Source of the DNA: Cyanobium sp. CZS25K
Lineage (GTDB): Bacteria > Cyanobacteriota > Cyanobacteriia > PCC-6307 > Cyanobiaceae
Direction: 5' to 3'
NCBI GenBank assembly: GCA_030373325.1
Contig: JAUCZB010000001.1
Coordinates: 1 to 64,000 of the forward strand
Length of the DNA stretch: 64,000 bases
The notes beneath the pieces were generated by a model, which saw only the letters and a list, made by a program, of their open reading frames with translations, was not told where the DNA came from and searched no databases. A program made the translations under genes and the position numbers. Shown here one piece after another: positions 50,166 to 57,887 of this stretch (positions are counted from its first letter, which is position 1; each line of letters opens with the position of its first letter).

Positions 50166-52808
50166 TCAGACCTCCGCCAGCACCTTCTCCTCCTCCTCCA
50201 CGCTCATCACCCGTCCGGCATCCTCGAAACCATCGATCTGGTCGAAGTTGAGGTAGCGGTAGAGCTGGTCGGAGAGGGGATCGATCTTGGCCGCGGCGAC
50301 CTCCAGGTACTCCTCCGGGCTGGGAATGCGCCCCAGCAGGGCGCACACCGCCGCCAGTTCGGCGCTACCCAGGTACACCTGGGCGCCGTTGCCGAGGCGG
50401 TTGTTGAAGTTGCGGGTGCTGGTGGAGAACACGGTGGTGTTGTCCTCCACCCGGGCCTGGTTGCCCATGCAGAGCGAGCAGCCGGGCAGCTCCATGCGGG
50501 CGCCGGCGGTCTCGAACTTGGCGGTGTACCCCTCGGAGCGCAGCACCTCGTCGTCCATGCGGGTGGGGGGGCAGACCCACAGCCGGGCGGCGCTGGTGCC
50601 GGCCCCGTCGAGCACCGTGGCGGCGGCGCGGTAGTGACCGATGTTGGTCATGCAGGAGCCGATGAACACCTCATCGATCCGGTCGCCCGCCACCTCACTC
50701 AGCAACTTGACGTTGTCCGGGTCGTTGGGGCAGGCCAGGATCGGCTCGGTCAGTTCGTCCAGGTCGATGTCGATCACGGCGGCGTATTCGGCGTCGGCAT
50801 CGGCCTCCATCAGCACCGGATCGGCCAGCCAGGCCTCCATCGCCTTGATCCGCCGCGCCATGGTGCGGGCATCGCTGTAGCCCCGGGCGATCATGTTCTT
50901 CAGCAGCGCCACGTTGCTGCGCAGGTACTCGCTCACCGTTTCCACGCTCAGCTTGATGGTGCTGCCGGCACAGGAGCGCTCGGCGGTGGCGTCCGTCAGT
51001 TCAAACGCCTGCTCCAGCTTCAGATCGGGAAGCCCCTCAATCTCCATGATCCGGCCACTGAAGATGTTCTTCTTGCCGGCCTTCTCCACCGTCAGCAGGC
51101 CCTGCTGGATGGCCACGTAGGGGATGGCATTCACCACGTCCCGCAGGGTGACGCCCGGCTGCAGCGAGCCACTGAAGCGCACCAGCACCGACTCGGGCAT
51201 GTCGAGGGGCATGGCGCCGATGGCGGCGGCGAAGGCCACCAGGCCGGAGCCGGCCGGGAACGAGATGCCGAGCGGGAAGCGGGTGTGGCTGTCACCGCCG
51301 GTGCCCACCGTGTCCGGCAGGAGCATGCGGTTGAGCCAGCTGTGGATGATGCCGTCGCCGGGGCGCAGGGCGACGCCGCCCCGGGAGCTGATGAAGTCGG
51401 GGAGTTCGGCGTGGGTCTTCAGATCCACCGGTTTGGGATAGGCGGCGGTGTGGCAGAAGCTCTGCATCACCAGATCGGCGGAAAAGCCCAGGCAGGCCAG
51501 CTCCTTCATCTCATCGCGGGTCATGGGCCCGGTGGTGTCCTGGCTGCCGACGCTGGTCATCAGCGGTTCGCAGCTGGTGCCGGGGCGCACCCCGGCAAGG
51601 CCGCAGGCCTTGCCCACCATCTTCTGGGCCAGGGTGAAGCCCTTGCCGGTGTCGCTGGGGGCCACCGGACGGATGAACACGTCCGAGGGGGCCAGGCCCA
51701 GCTGGAGTCGCACCTTGTCGGTGAGGGAGCGACCGATCAGCAGGGGGATGCGGCCGCCGGCGCGCACCTCGTCAGCGATGGTGCTGGGCTTGAGTTCGAA
51801 GCGGGCCAGGATCTCGCCGGCGCCGGGCTCGCCCTCGGCCCGCTCGATCGTGCCGGCGTAGGGCCGGATCGTGATCACGTCGCCGCTGCTCAGGGCCGCC
51901 ACGTCGCATTCGATCGGCAGGGCGCCGGAATCCTCGGCGGTGTTGAAGAAGATCGGCGCGATCTTGCCCCCCAGCACCACCCCGCCGCTGCGCTTGTTCG
52001 GAACGTGGGGGATGTCGGTGCCAATGTGCCAGAGCACCGAGTTGATGGCCGATTTGCGGGAGCTGCCGGTGCCCACCACATCGCCCACGTAGGCCAGGGG
52101 GTGGCCCTTCGCCTTCAGTTCGGTGATCAGGGCCAGCCCTTCGGGCATGCGCGTCTCCAGCATCGCCATGGCGTGCAGGGGGATGTCGGGACGGGTGGTG
52201 GCATGGGTGGCCGGTGAGAGGTCGTCGGTGTTGGTCTCCCCCTCCACCTTGAACACCGTGACGGTGATCGCTTCGGGGAGCTGGGGCCTGGCGGTGAACC
52301 ATTCGGCCGCCGCCCAGCTGTCCACCACCTGCCTGGCCAGGGGGTTGGTTTCGGCCAGCTCCAGCACGTCGTGGAAGGCGTCGTAGACCAGCAGGGTGCG
52401 GCTCAGCCCCTCGGCGGCCTCGGCGGCGATGGCGGGCTCCGGGCAGGAGAGCAGTTCGATCAGGGCGCCCACGTTGTAGCCGCCGATCATGGTGGCCAGC
52501 AGCTGGGTGGCCTCCAGGGCGCTCACCAGGGGGCTGGACAGCGTGCCCTTGACCACGGCACTGAGCCAACCGGCCTTCACGTAGGCGGCTTCATCCACCC
52601 CGGGCGGAATCCGCTCGCTCAGCAGGTGCAGCAGGAAGGCCTCCTCCCCGGCGGGGGGCTGCTCCAGCAGCTGGGTGAGGGCCTGGGCCTGGGGGGCGGA
52701 GAGCGGCAGGGGCGGCACGCCGAGGGCCTGCCGCGCGGCGGCGGCTTCGCGGTAGGTGGGCAGCAGCTCGGCCGGCGGCAGGGAGGCGGGGGTTGGGGTG
52801 ACGGACAT
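50166..52808 (-). CDS. acnB: Aconitate hydratase B
   Basis: 880 residues from ATG 52808 ([20 protein letters not shown]); a frame open further upstream is not conserved. The HEAT-like N-terminal domain comes first ([20 protein letters not shown]), then the swivelling domain with [18 protein letters not shown], as expected for AcnB. The 4Fe-4S cysteines appear in [12 protein letters not shown] and [11 protein letters not shown]. It interconverts citrate and isocitrate, supplying 2-oxoglutarate for nitrogen assimilation in cyanobacteria. The gene is divergent from the DAHP synthase gene, with a 181-base promoter region between them. Confidence 0.96.
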   Translation of the reverse strand: MSVTPTPASLPPAELLPTYREAAAARQALGVPPLPLSAPQAQALTQLLEQPPAGEEAFLLHLLSERIPPGVDEAAYVKAGWLSAVVKGTLSSPLVSALEATQLLATMIGGYNVGALIELLSCPEPAIAAEAAEGLSRTLLVYDAFHDVLELAETNPLARQVVDSWAAAEWFTARPQLPEAITVTVFKVEGETNTDDLSPATHATTRPDIPLHAMAMLETRMPEGLALITELKAKGHPLAYVGDVVGTGSSRKSAINSVLWHIGTDIPHVPNKRSGGVVLGGKIAPIFFNTAEDSGALPIECDVAALSSGDVITIRPYAGTIERAEGEPGAGEILARFELKPSTIADEVRAGGRIPLLIGRSLTDKVRLQLGLAPSDVFIRPVAPSDTGKGFTLAQKMVGKACGLAGVRPGTSCEPLMTSVGSQDTTGPMTRDEMKELACLGFSADLVMQSFCHTAAYPKPVDLKTHAELPDFISSRGGVALRPGDGIIHSWLNRMLLPDTVGTGGDSHTRFPLGISFPAGSGLVAFAAAIGAMPLDMPESVLVRFSGSLQPGVTLRDVVNAIPYVAIQQGLLTVEKAGKKNIFSGRIMEIEGLPDLKLEQAFELTDATAERSCAGSTIKLSVETVSEYLRSNVALLKNMIARGYSDARTMARRIKAMEAWLADPVLMEADADAEYAAVIDIDLDELTEPILACPNDPDNVKLLSEVAGDRIDEVFIGSCMTNIGHYRAAATVLDGAGTSAARLWVCPPTRMDDEVLRSEGYTAKFETAGARMELPGCSLCMGNQARVEDNTTVFSTSTRNFNNRLGNGAQVYLGSAELAAVCALLGRIPSPEEYLEVAAAKIDPLSDQLYRYLNFDQIDGFEDAGRVMSVEEEEKVLAEV

Positions 52809-52989
52809 ATGGGCGTGGTACCGGGTCGAACCCCCGGGTGGCATGGGCATGGGTTCCATTGTTCTTCCCCGCGGGTCCGCCCACTGGTGACGACGGCTGC
52901 AGAAGTCGGCGCTGAGGGCGGTGGTGATGGGGGGCTGGGAACGTCAGTTCGTAGGCTGGGGGGTCTGACCATTCCCCGCCGGCGGCCGC

Positions 52990-54063
52990 ATGATCCCCAC
53001 CTCCGACCTCCACGTGGTGGAAACCCGGCCGCTGGTGCCGCCGGCGGTGCTGCACGCGGAGCTGCCCCTCTCGGAGCAGGCTGCCCGCACGGTGCAGCAG
53101 GCGCGCGAGCGGATCAAGGCCATCCTGCATGCCGGCGACCAGCGGCTGCTGGTGATCGTCGGCCCCTGTTCGGTCCATGACGTGGCCGCCGCCCGCGAGT
53201 ACGCCGAGGCCATCGCCCAGGCCCAGCGCCGGCACCGGAGCGAGCTGGAGATCGTGATGCGGGTCTACTTCGAGAAGCCGCGCACCACCGTCGGCTGGAA
53301 GGGAATGATCAACGATCCCCACCTCGACGGCAGCTACGACATCAACACCGGCCTGCGCCGCGCCCGCTCGCTGCTGCTGCACCTGGCGGAACTGGGCCTG
53401 CCGGCGGCCACCGAGGTGCTCGATCCGGTGGTGCCGCAGTATCTGGCCGACCTGATCAGCTGGACCGCCATCGGCGCCCGCACCACCGAAAGCCAGACCC
53501 ACCGCGAGATGGCCTCGGGCCTGTCGATGCCGATCGGCTTCAAGAACGGCACCGACGGCAGCGCTGCCACGGCCATCAATGCCATGGAGGCGGCCGCCCG
53601 GCCCCACCATTTTCTGGGCATCAACAAGGAGGGCCAGGCGGCCATCGTCTCCACCACCGGAAACCCGGATGGCCACCTGGTGCTGCGGGGGGGCAAGAGC
53701 GGCACCAATTACCACGCCGAGGCGGTGGAGGCCGCGGCGGCCCTGCTGGCCCGGGACGGTCTGCCGGCCCGGCTGATGGTGGACTGCAGCCACGGCAATT
53801 CCAACAAGGACTACCGGCGGCAGGGGGAGGTGCTGCGCCAGGTGGCCGAGCAGGTGAGCGGCGGCTCCATCCACGTGATGGGGGTCATGCTGGAGAGCCA
53901 TCTGGTGGAAGGAAATCAGAAGATTTCCGCCGATCTTTCCTCGCTCACCTATGGCCAGAGCATCACCGATGCCTGCATCGATCTGGCCACCACGCTGGAT
54001 CTGCTGGTTGAGCTCGCCGAGGCCGTGAAACAGGCCCAGTCCAGAAGCCTCGCCCTGGCCTGA
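52990..54063 (+). CDS. 3-deoxy-7-phosphoheptulonate synthase (class I, AroG/F type)
   Basis: 357 residues. It condenses PEP and erythrose-4-phosphate, the entry to the shikimate pathway. Diagnostic blocks are VIVGPCSVHDVAAAREYAE, RVYFEKPRTTVGWKGMINDP, AIGARTTESQTHREMASGLS and MVDCSHGNSNKDYRRQ. The type I alpha (E. coli-like) fold includes an N-terminal extension for feedback control, but the effector cannot be read from sequence. A CIRCE-like element starts 40 bases after the stop. Confidence 0.95.
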   Translation: MIPTSDLHVVETRPLVPPAVLHAELPLSEQAARTVQQARERIKAILHAGDQRLLVIVGPCSVHDVAAAREYAEAIAQAQRRHRSELEIVMRVYFEKPRTTVGWKGMINDPHLDGSYDINTGLRRARSLLLHLAELGLPAATEVLDPVVPQYLADLISWTAIGARTTESQTHREMASGLSMPIGFKNGTDGSAATAINAMEAAARPHHFLGINKEGQAAIVSTTGNPDGHLVLRGGKSGTNYHAEAVEAAAALLARDGLPARLMVDCSHGNSNKDYRRQGEVLRQVAEQVSGGSIHVMGVMLESHLVEGNQKISADLSSLTYGQSITDACIDLATTLDLLVELAEAVKQAQSRSLALA

Positions 54064-54102
54064 GGGGCTGGACTACAGGCTGGATTCACCCATCCGCACG
54101 AA

Positions 54103-54129
54103 TCAGCACTCTGATGATGAGAGTGCTGA
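54103..54129. promoter_or_regulatory. CIRCE-type HrcA operator
   Basis: TCAGCACTC, nine bases, then GAGTGCTGA. The CIRCE consensus is TTAGCACTC-N9-GAGTGCTAA, so each arm differs at one symmetric position and the nine-base spacer is exact. With flanking bases the perfect stem is 11 bp (54102-54112 with 54120-54130). HrcA uses this element to repress groESL-type heat-shock genes in cyanobacteria. Here it lies about 90 bases before an unknown gene rather than before a chaperone gene. There is no T-tract, so it is not a standard terminator. Confidence 0.75.
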
Positions 54130-54146
54130 TGCGATCTTCTGCAACA

Positions 54147-54167
54147 GACTGTTCTTGCTGAACAGTC
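54147..54167. repeat. Perfect 8-bp inverted repeat next to the CIRCE element
   Basis: GACTGTTC (54147-54154) and GAACAGTC (54160-54167) are perfectly complementary around TTGCT. It lies 17 bases downstream of the CIRCE-type element and 53 bases before the ATG of the unknown gene, so it could be a second operator or a 5' leader hairpin. It does not match the cyanobacterial LexA consensus. Confidence 0.5.
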
Positions 54168-54220
54168 AACTGGCTTGTTCTGGGTACGTTTGGGTTCAGC
54201 AAGATCGTGGAGGTTCGCTG

Positions 54221-54577
54221 ATGACCTATCTCCTGCAGTTCTGCGGGTTGTCGGACCCCTTGCAGTTGTTCTATCTCGAACAGAAGTCCGTCCCCTCTCC
54301 CGCTGACGGCGCCTCAGCCCCCGGTCCGATCTACGCCGGCTTCCGGCCCTTCCAGCTGGATGACCTGCTCGGCTGGGCCCTCGACACGGCCCGGGGACGC
54401 CGCTGGGACGGGGAGGCCATCCAGCGGCTGGTGCTCGACGTCTGGATGGAGCGGGCCGACGTGATCCGCCAGTGGCAGCTGCGGCTGCGGGAGGAGCCCT
54501 CCGAGCGGCTGCTGGTGGCAGGGATCGGCACCCAACGCGACTGGGAGTTCAGCTGCGAGCAGCTGCTGCGGGCCTGA
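54221..54577 (+). CDS. Hypothetical protein under a CIRCE-type element
   Basis: 118 residues from ATG 54221, preceded by GTGGAGG. It begins MTYLLQFCGLSDPLQLFYLE, has a Pro-rich turn, and then helical amphipathic stretches (DDLLGWALDTARGRRWDG, VWMERADVIRQWQLRLREE). There is no membrane segment and no signal peptide. I do not recognise a family. The upstream CIRCE-type element and a second inverted repeat suggest heat-shock or stress control. It ends 30 bases before the convergent MscS-like gene. Confidence 0.6.
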   Translation: MTYLLQFCGLSDPLQLFYLEQKSVPSPADGASAPGPIYAGFRPFQLDDLLGWALDTARGRRWDGEAIQRLVLDVWMERADVIRQWQLRLREEPSERLLVAGIGTQRDWEFSCEQLLRA

Positions 54578-54607
54578 GCAGCCCAGGGGTTGTCCGGGGC
54601 CTGCGCC

Positions 54608-56071
54608 TCAGTCGACCTGGATGCCGAACAGCTGGCGCATGCGCTCGAGGATCGAGATCTCGCGGCGGGCCGCATCGGGGGAGGAGAGCTTTTCCAGTTC
54701 GGCGCGCCGTTGCCCCACGATCGCGGCCAGGGCCCCGAGCAGGCCGGCATCGTCCTCCACCAGGGGCATGAAGTCCTTCCGCTCCACTTCCAGCAGCACG
54801 CATTCCCCCCGCGAACGCACCGTGGCCGTGCGGGGTTCCCCCGTGCAGACCGTCATCTCTCCGAAGACCTGATCCCTTCCCAGCACCGCCACCGACCGCC
54901 CCAGGGGGGAGCCGTCGGCCTTGAACACCTCCACCTCGCCATCCACCACCTGGAACAGGGCATCCCCCTCCTCGCCCTCGCCCACGATCGTTTCCCCTGA
55001 GCCGAAGCGCAGGCAACGCACCGATGTGGCCAGCCGATCCACCTGCTCGGGATCCAGCTGGGCGAACAGCCAGCTGCGCCGGAGCAGTTCCGCCGTCAGC
55101 GAGGCATCCACGCCGGTGGGATGGGCCGGATCCCGCTGGACATGCCGCCGTTTCAGCTCCCGCACCGGATAGGGGAAGTCCCAGCCCTGCCGCTCCACGG
55201 CGTACCAGATCTGCTCCAGAAGCTCGCTGCGCAGCCGCAGCCGCTCCCCCTCCGACGGTCCCCGCTGGGCGGCCTGCAGCTCGTAGCGGATCTGGGAGTC
55301 CTCGTAGGCGCTGATCAGCACCTCCGGCGGAGGGTCGTTGAGCACCAGGGGGTTGTCCTGCATCACCCGCACCAGCAGCTGGCGGGCCCGGGCCGGAGGG
55401 ACTTCGTAGCCCAGAGCGATCTCGAAGTGGTTGCCGACCGGCTTGTGTCGGCTGAACCGCCGCATCGGGTTGTCCGTCACCGTGTTGTTGGGCAGGTTCA
55501 CGGTCGAGCCATCCCTGCAGCGCAGGCGGGTGCTCATCAGGTGCAGGGACTCCACCGTGCCGCTCTCCTCGCCGACGCTGATCCAGTCCCCTTCCCGGAA
55601 GGGAGGATCCAACTGAAGTTCGATCCCTGCGAACAGATCCTTGAGCGATTCCTGGGCCGCCAGGCCGATGATGGCGGTGAGCACCGCCGAGGTGGTCACC
55701 AGGCCCACCAGGTTGAGATTGGCCTGGCTCTGCAGCACCACGACGGTGGCCAGGGCCGAGAGGCCCAGGGTGAGCAGGTCGCGCAGGATCTTGGCGGTGG
55801 GCTGCCACCAGCGCAGGGCTTCAGGGCACTCCAGGGTCAGCCAGGCCACCAGGGCCACCAGGGCATAGGCGGTGGCCAGCTCGTCCAGGGCGCCGAGCCA
55901 TTGGAGCCCGGCCGGTCGGGCCGTGCCGTTGAGCAGGCACCAGAGGATCACCGCCAGCAGCGGCAGCCGCCACGGCGGGGGTGGCAGGCGAAACCGGCGG
56001 GCGGCCTGTTGCAGGGCCAGCCAGGCCGCCACCAGGGCCAGACCGATCAGGATCCGCTCGATCGGCCCCAT
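54608..56071 (-). CDS. MscS-type mechanosensitive channel with cyclic-nucleotide-binding domain
   Basis: 487 residues from ATG 56071. Four hydrophobic segments lie in the first 140 residues, the last being the MscS pore-type helix (LVGLVTTSAVLTAIIGLAAQ). The MscS beta domain follows (PPFREGDWISVGEESGTVES, RDGSTVNLPNNTVTDNPMRR). Residues from about 330 form a cNMP-binding domain (LDPEQVDRLATSVRCLRFG, GEGEEGDALFQVVDGEVEVF, VFGEMTVCTGEPRTATVRS). The phosphate-binding cassette reads GEMTVCTGEPRTAT. The start overlaps the stop of the kinase-like gene as TGATG. Fused channels of this plan are gated by ligand rather than tension in the few studied cases. Confidence 0.88.
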   Translation of the reverse strand: MGPIERILIGLALVAAWLALQQAARRFRLPPPPWRLPLLAVILWCLLNGTARPAGLQWLGALDELATAYALVALVAWLTLECPEALRWWQPTAKILRDLLTLGLSALATVVVLQSQANLNLVGLVTTSAVLTAIIGLAAQESLKDLFAGIELQLDPPFREGDWISVGEESGTVESLHLMSTRLRCRDGSTVNLPNNTVTDNPMRRFSRHKPVGNHFEIALGYEVPPARARQLLVRVMQDNPLVLNDPPPEVLISAYEDSQIRYELQAAQRGPSEGERLRLRSELLEQIWYAVERQGWDFPYPVRELKRRHVQRDPAHPTGVDASLTAELLRRSWLFAQLDPEQVDRLATSVRCLRFGSGETIVGEGEEGDALFQVVDGEVEVFKADGSPLGRSVAVLGRDQVFGEMTVCTGEPRTATVRSRGECVLLEVERKDFMPLVEDDAGLLGALAAIVGQRRAELEKLSSPDAARREISILERMRQLFGIQVD

Positions 56072-56742
56072 CAGCTCAGCCACCACCACAGCCCTGCCAC
56101 CGCCAGGGGAACACTGAAGTTGTCGATGCCCAGCAGGGCCCATTGCTCCAGCCCCGTGGCCACCAGGGCGATCAGGGCGATCCAGGCCGGCGCGGGGCCG
56201 CCGCCCAGCAGGCCGAGGCTGAGCAGCACGGTCAGGCTGGCGATCCCCATCGCGGCGGTGCCCACCAGCGAGCGCCGCTCCCCGAACACCGTCCAGCACG
56301 GTGAAGGGATCAGCGGGCCCAGCAGACCGGCCAGGCCATCCCCGAAAGCCATCACCAGCACACCTGCCGCCACGGTGGCGGGCTGGGCGGGCCACCAGAT
56401 CCACAGGAGCAGGGTGATCGAGGCTCCGTAGGCGATCGTGCCGTAACTGCGCCGCTCCACGTCTTCGATCGCCGGCAGCACCCGCACCCGGTGATTGAGG
56501 GCCGCCAGCAGGGTGATGGCACCGGCGGCGGGCACCGCGATCAGCCGCTCCACCCCGAAGGCCCAGGCGATCAGCACCACCGGCCCGGCTCCGATGTGGA
56601 CCAGCTTGCGGCTCCACTCCCGCTGCTCGGGCCAGCGGTGTCGCAGCAGCAGGGCGGCACCGCTGAGCAGGGACAGCCAGGCGGCCACCGCCAGCACACC
56701 GGTGAGCTGGGAAACCCCGTCATGCTCCAGTGGAAGGACCAA
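56071..56742 (-). CDS. Diacylglycerol/polyprenol (phytol) kinase family protein
   Basis: 223 residues, about six to seven membrane segments. WSRKLVHIGAGPVVLIAWAF carries the RKxxHI start motif. The central VLVMAFGDGLAGLLGP contains the GDGxAxxxG-like nucleotide motif, and RRSLVGTAAMGIASL follows, as in VTE5/phytol and dolichol kinases. These use CTP or UTP to phosphorylate prenyl alcohols, e.g. phytol released from chlorophyll. It is translationally coupled (TGATG) to the channel gene. Confidence 0.82.
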   Translation of the reverse strand: MVLPLEHDGVSQLTGVLAVAAWLSLLSGAALLLRHRWPEQREWSRKLVHIGAGPVVLIAWAFGVERLIAVPAAGAITLLAALNHRVRVLPAIEDVERRSYGTIAYGASITLLLWIWWPAQPATVAAGVLVMAFGDGLAGLLGPLIPSPCWTVFGERRSLVGTAAMGIASLTVLLSLGLLGGGPAPAWIALIALVATGLEQWALLGIDNFSVPLAVAGLWWWLS

Positions 56743-56762
56743 CGAAAGCAGGGAAGGTCGGG

Positions 56763-57770
56763 TCAGGCGGCCTGATGGAGATTGCTCATCAACCGCAGCT
56801 TCATGATCGCCTTGGCTTCCAGCTGCCGCACCCGTTCCCGGGACACGTTGATCTGACGACCGATCTCGGCGAGGGTGAGGGGCTCGGAGCCTTCCAGCCC
56901 GAAGCGAAGCCGCAGGATCTTCTGTTCCCGCTCATTGAGCTGGGAGAGCCAGGCGCCGAGGTGCTCCTTCTGGAGCAGGCGGTCCATCGAATCGAAGTGC
57001 TCGTTGCTGGCCGGGTCCGCGATCAGTTCGCCCAGGGTGCTGCGATCCTCCTCCCCCCGGGCATGGGCGTCGAGGGAGGCGCAGGGGGCGCTCTGGGTCA
57101 TGAGTTCCTCGAGCTCCTCGGGCCGCATTCCCATGGCGTGGGCCAGTTCCAGCCGGTTGGGCTGACGGCCGAGCCGGTGGGAGAGTTCCCTGGTGATGCG
57201 CCGCATCTTCGAGAGCTTCTCGCTGATGTGAATCGGCAGGCGAATCGTGCGGGCGCTGTTGTCGATGGCGCGGGTCATGCCCTGGCGGATCCACCAGTAG
57301 GCGTAGGTGGAAAATTTGTAGCCCATGGCAGGGTCGAACTTGTCGACGGCTCTCTCCAGGCCGATCGCCCCTTCCTGGACGAGGTCGAGCAATTCCAGAC
57401 CCTGATTCTGATATTTCTTGGCCACGCTCACCACCAGCCTGAGATTGGCGGCCATCATGCGGTCGCGGGCCCGCTGGCCCATGCGCAGCTGTCGCTTCTG
57501 ACGTGCCGTGAGCGCGTCGTCGCTGAGGGACTGAAGCTTCTTGCCGGCCTGGACGTGATGGGCCAGTTCGATTTCTTCAGCCGGTGTGAGAAGAGGCACA
57601 CGGCCAATGGTGCTGAGATACCAACCGATGGAATCGGCGCTGAGGCGCCCTCCCTGGCGGGCTGTTGTCTTGGTGCTGACTGAACCGCCGTTGGACTTCG
57701 CCCTGGTGGACGAAGCCCCGCTCTCACTGCTTTTCAGCAGGGAGAGGGCGGAATGCAGAGGTGTCCCCAT
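56763..57770 (-). CDS. Group 2 RNA polymerase sigma factor (sigma-70 family)
   Basis: 335 residues from ATG 57770 (MGTPLHSALSLLKSSESG). Region 1.2 (DSIGWYLSTIGRVPLLTPAEE) is present without a long region 1.1. Region 2 has EGAIGLERAVDKFDPAMGYK and STYAYWWIRQGMTRAID. Region 4.2 ends TLAEIGRQINVSRERVRQLE. The absence of region 1.1 and the size mark it as a non-essential group 2 factor, used for stress, nutrient or circadian responses, rather than the principal RpoD. Its regulon cannot be told from here. Confidence 0.93.
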   Translation of the reverse strand: MGTPLHSALSLLKSSESGASSTRAKSNGGSVSTKTTARQGGRLSADSIGWYLSTIGRVPLLTPAEEIELAHHVQAGKKLQSLSDDALTARQKRQLRMGQRARDRMMAANLRLVVSVAKKYQNQGLELLDLVQEGAIGLERAVDKFDPAMGYKFSTYAYWWIRQGMTRAIDNSARTIRLPIHISEKLSKMRRITRELSHRLGRQPNRLELAHAMGMRPEELEELMTQSAPCASLDAHARGEEDRSTLGELIADPASNEHFDSMDRLLQKEHLGAWLSQLNEREQKILRLRFGLEGSEPLTLAEIGRQINVSRERVRQLEAKAIMKLRLMSNLHQAA

Positions 57771-57887
57771 CACCCCAGGCTCCCGAATGAATTTGGGCGG
57801 AATGTAGCACCGCAGCAAGGTTGTTACCAGGGTCCGATGGAAGATGGCCTGTATTTTCCCTGAGCAATGTTGCTTGTGTCGTGATGG

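Noticed and set aside
52801..52860. tRNA-like T-loop (GGTTCGA) near the acnB start
   Set aside because: The flanking bases do not form a T-arm of the correct geometry, and no acceptor or anticodon arm is present.
54102..54130. The hairpin as a terminator for the DAHP synthase gene
   Set aside because: No T-tract follows, and the symmetric halves match the CIRCE consensus with the exact nine-base spacer.
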